From the NCBI GenBank assembly GCA_026770025.1, contig JAMXDE010000010.1, forward strand, positions 868,001 through 932,000: a stretch of DNA of 64,000 bases, given 5' to 3'. Below are positions 9,601-16,800 of this stretch, one piece after another (the stretch's first letter is position 1; each line of letters opens with the position of its first letter). A program made the position numbers and the translations under genes. The stretch comes from Craspedostauros australis (Eukaryota; Bacillariophyta; Bacillariophyceae; Mastogloiales; Achnanthaceae). The notes under the pieces were generated by a model. The model searched no databases, had not been told where the DNA came from, and saw nothing but the letters and a program-made list of their open reading frames with translations.

Positions 9601-10894
9601 CCGATAGAACTTTCTCCAATGACCACGTCCCTCCCTCGAAGACGGCGATCATGAATGCGATCGAAGCTCTCGTGGCGGCCGGATGCTTCTGCGCTACTTC
9701 CAATTGCAGCGCACTCGACAGCACGAGCACGCACTGACGGATAACGTCGAGTGGGATGGATGCATACTTTGCCCATTGTTGCAGGGTGGTCAACGTGAGC
9801 ACGAACAAGTCCGACTGGGAGTACGCCATCTGATCGGTGGCAGATGACAGCACGGCCTGCGCCACCAACTCGACGCCCTGCGCTCTGAGCTCGGTGTTGA
9901 TTGCCTGAAAACAGCGCGAATCTACGGACAGCCGACCAAGGGCACCGCTGCTTCCACCCTCGCTGCCCGCGAGCAGAGCGTCGGGTATGGCGGACAGACA
10001 CGCGTGCTTGGCCTGCATTGCTATTTGATTGAGCTCCTGCGGATTGTGCACCGCAACATGGGATTTGGAGCATGCCAACGACTGCGTGCTGGAGAGCATT
10101 TGAAGGATCATGGAGATGATGGGCTGGTCCGTGCTTGGCTGCGGGATCGATATCGGTGAATACCGCAACCTCGCAGCGAGGACGGCAAGCACGGATCCCA
10201 ATGTTGCCGTTAGCGGTCGGATGGACGCGGTCGTTTTGCTGTTGTGATGCGAAGCGATGGTCAAGAATTGCACAGTCGATAAAACGATCATGGACATGTT
10301 GCCCTTGACGGCGCCTTCGGTCGTTTCAGAAGCGTTGTAGGTGTACTGCGCGAAGATATCGGCGAAGATGGGATGAAATGAGCACAGCCAGTGTTGGTAG
10401 AGCGGTCCCATCTGTTCAGAAGGGAATTGAAGCGGGTGGATGCCCTGCTGTTCGATTTCCACGTCGATGGCCTCCTCCAACTTCAACCGTCTCGTCCGAT
10501 GGACAAGGGTCTGTGCAGCAAACAAGGCCTCTGCATAATGAACCTGCTGGGTCGATGAATCTCCCGACATGAAATCGCAAAGCAACCGTATGCAAGCCAA
10601 CCATGTGGAACCGACATCAGCGGGATCGTGTGGACATATGTGTTGCTGCTGTTGCTGCTGATGATGATGTGATTCTGCTTGGGTAGCCGTATCTCGTTGG
10701 CGCTTGACCTGAGAAGAGAGCTTGCGGCGGATGTTCCTGCTCTGAAATGACATCAGGTAGTCATGCGCTTGCTTCGGTGTCGGTCGGTTGCCATTTTGGA
10801 ATGACGCATCGACATGAGGCAGCGAGTACAGACAACCCAAGGCCAACCTCAAGTCAGACCAGCGGGCCGGCATGGCCTGCTGCTGCTGCTGCAT
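6677..10894 (-). CDS. Importin-13/transportin-3-like karyopherin
   Basis: A single-exon gene of 1,405 codons starting at an ATG followed by a short poly-Gln run. The protein is mostly helical and Leu/Ala-rich, as expected for a HEAT-repeat solenoid. The N-terminal segment has LRLALGCLYSLPHVDASFQ and HYAEALFAAQTLVHRTRR, which resembles the importin-13/transportin-3 N-terminus, where FAAQTL is typical. The tail has WKRLKSIIKQACGGKK, similar to the C-terminus of that subfamily. Such proteins carry cargo (for example SR proteins) between cytoplasm and nucleus under Ran control. At about 1,400 residues it is longer than the usual 920-1,000, with low-complexity insertions such as the His/Gln run near residue 77. 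An exportin-type karyopherin remains possible. The gene converges with the upstream fusion gene, with only 224 bp between the stops. Confidence 0.65.
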   Translation of the reverse strand: MQQQQQAMPARWSDLRLALGCLYSLPHVDASFQNGNRPTPKQAHDYLMSFQSRNIRRKLSSQVKRQRDTATQAESHHHQQQQQQHICPHDPADVGSTWLACIRLLCDFMSGDSSTQQVHYAEALFAAQTLVHRTRRLKLEEAIDVEIEQQGIHPLQFPSEQMGPLYQHWLCSFHPIFADIFAQYTYNASETTEGAVKGNMSMIVLSTVQFLTIASHHNSKTTASIRPLTATLGSVLAVLAARLRYSPISIPQPSTDQPIISMILQMLSSTQSLACSKSHVAVHNPQELNQIAMQAKHACLSAIPDALLAGSEGGSSGALGRLSVDSRCFQAINTELRAQGVELVAQAVLSSATDQMAYSQSDLFVLTLTTLQQWAKYASIPLDVIRQCVLVLSSALQLEVAQKHPAATRASIAFMIAVFEGGTWSLEKVLSASLIQSQESSSQPNKRRTSSRAKKRQQAVLRERTTDSIMTMAQTEVRYRCDAACELLAQVWEPLNALFQHELGSVADDGESFGESPVGCMAAAANAALPALFRRLAEPNPPHSAQPLFDAVASAVGSICNSNCRSVRAFAMEILYSLHAAVVEQLSKPGSSPQLLRPEFMDALCKCFSTLTMTLARKCAYPPRYFDDLTIDNEDSLEIERNEVRDVLRAVIALPPGMNNISNSGDETESIVLRANVALAIISQIMQVCSVAILNAQHDAIDEPALHAFSALAKPLNQLTKMVMTGQQQQQLSLVFGSEFNGQVQHIIQTALSIAATIGQRLLSLFAANAPMQAVLPTSRLYNLAMGSMTPMLHNLVTSTDGNDSIANTVQIVVRAAAVSLSKLPELVAPSTLSSTRYDIRGAMRSPGGEDHVGCLVLMRFVKESKALLQFMSRLSDGNFVHELSRLYVDLKQVEKNRGYGVFHGRGVFPKSRRILLGVICDMELARQHGNAQPLVGVTDSILNECLTSIAACHNEQNDFTIVQLCDIAECALDLASFTPAKLRDVFQLQAPQNELPHRCLEVLHNAVQLGFKSLVGNARQLSLEELQQWNRVRAASFTLVQCLQDTAIPAAFAQSTVSLIQAECYAITFQCGQGPASSSILFHEEVVSGESIPSGLLLRASYEIIDRAARTRSPQSATSTTFHLLTQVQEAVLSVVLSPCPSPTAKGSFEDPRPHILETWITIMTRICAAVRELHWDVNMDSIQGLLVNSLVSCVCLLLYPSLGKLQKDRQNDPGMSMDGPQTLALMEFLDNFFLISGNGGMMEHVALAMMEKVPIQPMEGDGAQQDPRMQGLAIIGGALFRAAQGGLPPWAVEYIPFVYAAFFQALARDTATFGTIYDMSMRVQFRVDAAHARPSLLAGRYFDTMSDGARQNFIQQAVNIAQQDNKSAWKRLKSIIKQACGGKKSGTDYNQRPGYTTWVFDRV

Positions 10895-11450
10895 TTTATC
10901 CTATCGATCAACACTCAACGACACTATGGGTGGTGCCTGTTGGATGGTTGGGTGCGGCAGATTCAAGGCCGGCTATCGATGTGATTCGGGAGAAGACGCA
11001 CAAGTTTGTGAAGTGGATTGTGGGTACGCAAATCATCCAACGATGGTGCTGAGATGTGAGATTTTCGTGTTTCATTTTCTTTCCCGAAAAAAAAAAAAAC
11101 ATCGATTGGCCACAAACAAGACGCACCGAATCTGTTGATGCGCTCTCTCTAGACTTCCCTCGATGACTAGATCGTATCCGGAAGGCGATATTGCATACCC
11201 TAATCTAGAGAGATAGAGATAGAAGCATGTACTATGAGAGATACATGCCCCAATCGAGGCCAGTAGCCCTGCCGTAGAATAAATGCGTATTTGCCACTCT
11301 CGTTGGTGGAGTTGCATTGTTAACCGATTCTGAGGTACTCTGGAACTTGGTTAAGTTCGTCGTTGCAAACCTACTGCACTGCTGGCTATTCTGTACCTAC
11401 GATCTACGTCATGCTGTACCCTGTCGCGTTGCTTCTCTCTCTCTCTCTCT
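10895..11450. other. Intergenic spacer, no gene seen
   Basis: This lies between the start of the karyopherin gene and the end of the FKBP gene, both on the minus strand, so it should hold the karyopherin promoter and the FKBP 3' end. It contains an A run at about 11087-11099, and a CT repeat (about 11433-11450) abutting the FKBP stop codon. The short frames here have no recognisable protein features. Confidence 0.5.
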
Positions 11451-12200
11451 TTAGGCACCTCGGAAACGCTCCAATTGAACATCGAACAAGAGGGCACCGT
11501 CGCGTCTTGAATTCTTCACGACCGAGTCCAGCGCGCGTTGGTCGTTCGCGTTCATTGGCCTGGGCTCCAATTCCTGCGATTTGGTGGTGTATCCCAGCTC
11601 TTGTGGCACGATGATGCGACGAATGCCGCCCTTCTTCATGCCCACGAGGCCCTGCTCGAGCCCGGGCACGGCCTGGCCCTTGCCGAGGTCGATAATCAAG
11701 GGAAGTGCGCCGAAGCCATCGGGGTTATTGTTCTTGGTGTTGTAGAAGATGATGCCGTTGAGGTTCAGCAAGCGGCCGGAGCATTGGATGTTGACCCGCG
11801 CCGAATCGGGCTGGATCATCGCGTCTCCCGTGCCTTCCTTGATGTCCTTGATCTTCACGCCGCTGGGGAGCGTCACGAACGGCGCTTGGCCGTCTGGAGC
11901 AGGTGCCTGCGTCCCCACGTTCTTGAATTCTTCCGGTTTCGATGCGTCGGCCGCGTTGGCGCGTAGAGTCGGAGGTGCCTGCCAACCTGTGATGCCTGCG
12001 ATTGCAACAGAAAGCGCCGCTCCAACGAAGCTGCGTCGGGGGAGTTGTTGGTGTGGAGTGGTTGTCGCACGATCAACCATTTTAAGGTTGCCGGCGCCTG
12101 TGTTCCAAGCACAGGCCTGCATCGCGCAAGCGCTTGCGAGTAGCATCAACATCAATGATGTATTCCATCTGGTGGAAGACAATCGCGCATCAAACATCAT
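11451..12200 (-). CDS. Thylakoid-lumen FKBP-type peptidyl-prolyl isomerase
   Basis: I chose the ATG at 12200 (MMFDARLSS, 249 residues). A longer open frame upstream starts with GTG and is Thr-rich, without targeting features. Residues 15-31 are a hydrophobic signal peptide ending near QACA with Trp at +1, close to the ASAFAP-type motif of red-derived secondary plastids. A Thr-rich transit-peptide-like stretch follows. Then comes a twin-arginine signal, RRSFVGAALSVAIAG (residues 55-69), ending at ANA/A near residue 83. This three-part leader predicts the thylakoid lumen. The FKBP domain covers about 105-249, with VPGLEQGL and VPQELGY. The usual active-site Trp (VIKGW in FKBP12) is Leu, as in several weakly active lumenal FKBPs. 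The role is probably folding or assembly of photosynthetic complexes. Confidence 0.85.
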   Translation of the reverse strand: MMFDARLSSTRWNTSLMLMLLASACAMQACAWNTGAGNLKMVDRATTTPHQQLPRRSFVGAALSVAIAGITGWQAPPTLRANAADASKPEEFKNVGTQAPAPDGQAPFVTLPSGVKIKDIKEGTGDAMIQPDSARVNIQCSGRLLNLNGIIFYNTKNNNPDGFGALPLIIDLGKGQAVPGLEQGLVGMKKGGIRRIIVPQELGYTTKSQELEPRPMNANDQRALDSVVKNSRRDGALLFDVQLERFRGA

Positions 12201-12652
12201 GTCCTGACTGGTGGTTGTGGTTGCAGTTGCAGCTACAGTTGCAGTTGTTGTAGTGATGTCACAGCGTGGATTGCAAGTGTGGACGATCGGATGGTTGGAT
12301 GGTTGGATGGCTGAATCTGCCATGATGTGAGTGACGCACACCGATCAACGATCTTGTTTCTGAAGATCGAGCCACCAACGGCAACAATTTGGCGCCAGTT
12401 GACTCAACCGAACGAAACCAGTTTCGAAAGCACTCACGAGCTCTGCGTTGTCTTGTTGTTGGAGGCAACCACCCCAAACGCGAACAAGTCCACAACAGAA
12501 CACAAGAACGTCCACGAAGGCCATACGATCATACCATACTGCATTGAGTATAGTAGAATAGATCGTATTCGTAGAGAGAGAGATGGAGCAATCTCCTGTC
12601 AACAGACGCACGCAACACAAATACAAACACAGCAGAGACAAAACAACACAAA
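12201..12652. promoter_or_regulatory. Probable divergent promoter region (FKBP / Tim17-like)
   Basis: This is a 450-bp spacer between two genes reading away from each other, so it should hold both promoters. It has tandem GGATGGTTGGATGG at about 12290-12309, a run of six GA repeats near 12575, and an A/C-rich leader just before the Tim17-like ATG (ACAAAATGCC). No TATA box is clear. The regulatory assignment rests on layout only. Confidence 0.4.
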
Positions 12653-13081
12653 ATGCCAGCTGACGACTACGAATACGTGTCGTACAAAGGCCCACGAACG
12701 ATCGTCGCGGAGACGGTCTACTGCTTCTTGCGTGGCAGCTTGTACGGCGCGGCCTTTGGTTTGGTCACGCCCTTCCATGCACCTGGATCGCCAGGGGCGC
12801 TGAAGGAGCTGCAGACGGGGAGATTCACACCGGCGCCTGTGTTCGGGTCGCTACGCTCGGTGCCCTCGAACGCCATCGTCTTTGGCTCGTTGCTCGCATC
12901 GCAACGATTCGGTTCCAAGACGTGCGAGTGGATGCGGGGGCAGCAGGATTGGTGGAACGAAGCTGCGGGGTGCCTCGTGGCGTATCCGTACTACCAGTTC
13001 TGCTTGGTCCGCAATCTGCGAACGCACAATCGAGTTGTGGGGACTATCCTGGCTTGTAGCCTCGTCTACGCCAATCTGTGA
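12653..13081 (+). CDS. Small Tim17/Tim22/Tim23-family-like membrane protein
   Basis: 142 codons, starting at an ATG in good context. The protein has about four short hydrophobic segments rich in Gly, Ala and Ser: GSLYGAAFGLV (residues 23-33), SNAIVFGSLLASQRFG (about 72-87), a segment around AAGCLVAYPYY, and VVGTILACSLVYANL at the end. The stretch after the second segment (RGQQDWWNEAAGCL) resembles the R-x(2)-D-xWN-x(2)-AG pattern of Tim17-family proteins. The length fits both an inner-membrane translocase subunit and the NDUFA11-like complex I subunit of this superfamily. There is no cleavable presequence, also usual for the family. A profile search is needed to tell which subfamily it is. 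Confidence 0.5.
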   Translation: MPADDYEYVSYKGPRTIVAETVYCFLRGSLYGAAFGLVTPFHAPGSPGALKELQTGRFTPAPVFGSLRSVPSNAIVFGSLLASQRFGSKTCEWMRGQQDWWNEAAGCLVAYPYYQFCLVRNLRTHNRVVGTILACSLVYANL

Positions 13082-13851
13082 CGATGGTCTTGCGTTCCGC
13101 CGGCCCCGTGATGGGCCTGCATAGATACAACTCTTTGTGGTAGGGGATTATCCACCACGGGTGACTAGCAAGTCTTAGCGACTCAACTCTACGGATACTC
13201 TTTGCTGCTCGTCCTTGCTGGTCGAGGATCGCAGTTGCGCATCCCTGCGATGCTTCGTCATCATTCCGATCGCTGGTCTAACTGCACGTACTGCTCAAAT
13301 GGCGAGGAGCATTGCGCAACCCAAGGATCAGCCATGCCTGTTGGACATCATGTGTACGGACAGCAGTCGAACAGGCGGGGCACGACCGACCGGCCCGTGT
13401 AGACACTCGACATACGCGTTCGTGTGCGCAACACTCTCATTAGAGTACACACTCGTCTAGTACCATATCATGAGTAGTATGAAGGTGCTGGACAATTGAT
13501 TCGCAAGGCACATTTCATAACATCATAGTGTTTACAACGTGTTATGAACACAAAAACGTCGGTATCACTTTTCGAAGCAGCTTGAGAGTGTCATACCCGG
13601 TGCAACAAAACACTGTGACGTGGACCACAGTGGAATCGCATGAAGTCATGTCACAGCCGGTCGAGATAGAGCGAGGCGTCGGCTGCCGATTGCGACTGAC
13701 ACATCTTCCAAATTGTATACAGTTGCTCAAATGGTCATCATGCACCACCGTGCCCGCAAAGAAGAGTACAGCTCACCATAGAGCAGACTGGTTCGTCTAC
13801 TCGTCTGTTCCACAAAGTGCCCATCGTCGTGATGTTGCGAAATACTGACAT
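13082..13851. other. Intergenic spacer, no gene seen
   Basis: This lies between two converging genes (Tim17-like on plus, kinase on minus), so it should hold only 3' ends. Small frames occur on both strands but have no domain features. GAGTA/TACTC motifs occur near 13193 and 13444. Confidence 0.5.
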
Positions 13852-16800
13852 TCAACCTTCCGGCGAGCTGTCGCCGTCGGCGGGTGGCTCTTGTTTGTGG
13901 TGCACGGCTTGGCGTTTCAGCTCCCATTCTCGCTGGAGCTGTTCAAGACGACGATTCTGTTCAATCTCTTCTTGTTGGATCCGTTTCTCGAATTCAACGC
14001 GGTCCTTCTGGTGCTTCTCCACGCTCTTCTTGTGCTGTGCCTCTCTTTGGGACTGGGTGCGTTGCAGATTGTCCATGCGATTGTCGAAGACCTTCTTGGT
14101 CCTCATCATCATCTTTTTCATCTCAGCATCTAACCGTTTCAGTTCTGCAACATCCTCCGTCGCCATACCATCGTAGTTGACACTGGCGCGCCTCAGTTCA
14201 GCAGCCGCTGCGTTTGCGCTTATCGTGTTCTCGCTTTCGTGGCTGGGCGCTGGTTGGCCACCACCAACTGCTTGCGTCTTATTGGCTGAATTTGCCATGC
14301 CGGCGCCATTCCTTCCTGGTTGCGGTGGACGATGCTGCGCAGGCACGGTGGTGTGTACCTGACTTGCTGGCTCCACGCGAGAGCCAGCAGGGCCGTTGGC
14401 TTTGGGGGCACGTTGCATTGGAGTTCCCGACGTCCCGTTCAACAAGGCGTCTCGTGCAGAGTTTGATGGGTTTTGAGACATCAAGCCTTCCCCATTCAAT
14501 GGCACGCTCGATGAGGATTGGAGTGATGGCAGCGGTTGCTGCTGCTTCTGCTGCAAGGGCACCTGTTGATGGACCATGCTCTGGTTGTTCTTGGCTAAGT
14601 GAGGAGCATGCTGCTGCGATGGTGCTGCTGAGTTTGCAAGAGGCTGCGTGTTCGGCTGTTGCCGCACTCCCCCCATTTGGGGTTGGGTTCGCACATGCTG
14701 CTGCGGTGGATGCTGCTGTGGTGGACTGGGGTACTCGCCGTTGGGCGGTTGCGCCGCCACAGAAGGAGTGGCTGCGCCCTGGCCCGCAGTTTGCTGGGCA
14801 TACACTGTAGGGCCAGCATGGGCACGGTGCAAGTTGGCGTCGATGTCACCATTGAGTTGCGGTGCTTGAGGAGAGGGTTGCTGCTGTGGCTGCTGCTGCT
14901 GGGAGATAGGGGGCCCTGTCATGGTCTGTGATTGCGACTGCAGCTGTTGATGGGCCTGCGCCTGCGCCTGTGGCTGTTTGTGCTGTGGAGCAGCTGCCAT
15001 TCGCGGCGCATACTGATTCGGTGCTGGTTGAGTCTGGCTTGGTTGGTTCTGTCCCATGGATTGAGGTTGATGTTGGATCTGTGAGGCCATCATCTGAGGT
15101 TGATGTTGTTGCTGCTGCTGTTGTTGGTGTTGTTGATGGGGTGGATGACGGTGATGAGGGTGTTGCTGCTGGGCTGATTGCAAGGTATGTCCGTTGTGAT
15201 GATTTTGATCGAGTGATTTGCCGAGCTGTGGGTCTGCTTGATGCTGTCTTGGCGCATTGAGCGACGTTGGCAGCTGTTGTGGCTGCGTCTGGGTCTGCGG
15301 CTGCATGCGCTGAGTTTGCACTGAGGTTAACTGTGTTGTGTGCAATCCATTGGAGTGTTGTGCGTTGTGCTGTTGGTGAGATGGTGGTAGCGGCGGCAGT
15401 GATGGTGGTTGATGTTGCTGCTGCTGCTGCTGCTGCAATGCTGGCTGATCAATCGATGGAGATCCTTGGGTTTGCATCTCCAGCTGCGTTTGCGCATTTG
15501 GCTGACGCTGCTGCTGCTGCTGCTGCGGCTGCATTCCTCCTGACTGTTGCCTTGGACGTGATTGCAATGGTTGCATTGGGGGAGGCGCTTGGACTGAAGA
15601 TGATGGAATGCTTCTGTAATCTTGGATGGACTGGTGGGAGACGGACGGGGTCATGCCCTGGGTTGGGAATTCCGGAAGGCTCCCTGTGTGCTGATGCATC
15701 ACGGCTCCGGGCTGCAGTGGGGGCAGCTGTTGCTGTTGCTGCTGCGGTTGGGGAGGAAGAGGAGGTGGCATCTGAACTTGTTGCTGTTGCGGCTGGTGAT
15801 GATCTTGCGGCGGCGCCAGTGGCGCTGGCAAGGGTTGGCGTTGGTTTACTGGTTGAGATCCGTTGGTGGGAGCGTTGCCAACACTGTTCGTGCCAACGTA
15901 CGTTTGTTGGGGTGCTTCCGAGACCCTTACTGGCTGCTGCTGCTGCTGCGGCTGTGGTTGTACTTGGACCTGCGGCTGCAATGGAGGCTGCGTGGATTGT
16001 TGTTGCTGTTGTTGCTGCTGTTGTTGCTGCTGTTGTTGCTGCTGTTGTTGCTGCTGTTGTTGCTGCTGTTGTTGCTGCTCGTTTTGCCGTGTCTGGTATC
16101 TGTCTTGTGCCATTCTCGCGCTGCAGGCGAGTGCACTGATCGTCTCGCTGATTTCCAGGACGGCATCTTGCGGGATGCCAAGCTCTGTCACCATTTCCTT
16201 GGCGACCTTGACGGGATCGTCTGTTACAAGATGAAACTCAAATTGGACATTCTGCGTTTGGCCGTCAACGGGTAACGTGATGACGAGCTTCAAGATGCCA
16301 TCGGCGTAGGGCCGCGACTCGGCATGTTCGTGCTCCAGGACGACAGCAGCGACCAGATATTGGAGTTGAGAGGGTTGGTCGCCTGCGGCCTGGCCATCTT
16401 TCGTTTGGGTTTGAAGTGGTGCCGCTTCGGCCCTGTTGATGATGTCAGGGGCACCTGCCCTTGGGATCACGTTGCTTGGCGCCGCGGATGCAGCTGCAGA
16501 TGCCTGTCCTTGTATGACCGTCGAATTCGCTGTCGAGGCCACGGTGTCGTCTCTTGCGCGAGAATGATCCTGCTGCACTTGTCCTTCTTGGCTTACCGTC
16601 TGAATGCCTGTGGCCTGTACCATCCTACTGCCATTGTTTGGTGCAGCTGAAGTGAGAGCTGCACTGGCGGTCGTAGAATTGAGGCTCGTGCCAGCGCTTA
16701 CGGTTCCACCGTTGCCTGCCAGAGCACCAACATCCTTCGCTTGGCTGACGTTGGCGCTTGTGATCGGCCTTGTTGTGGCGTGACCGTCACTGACACCAGT

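Noticed and set aside
15267-16275. Leu- and Cys-rich plus-strand frames (up to 290 codons)
   Set aside because: They are the antisense of the CAG/CAA polyglutamine region of the WNK-type kinase.
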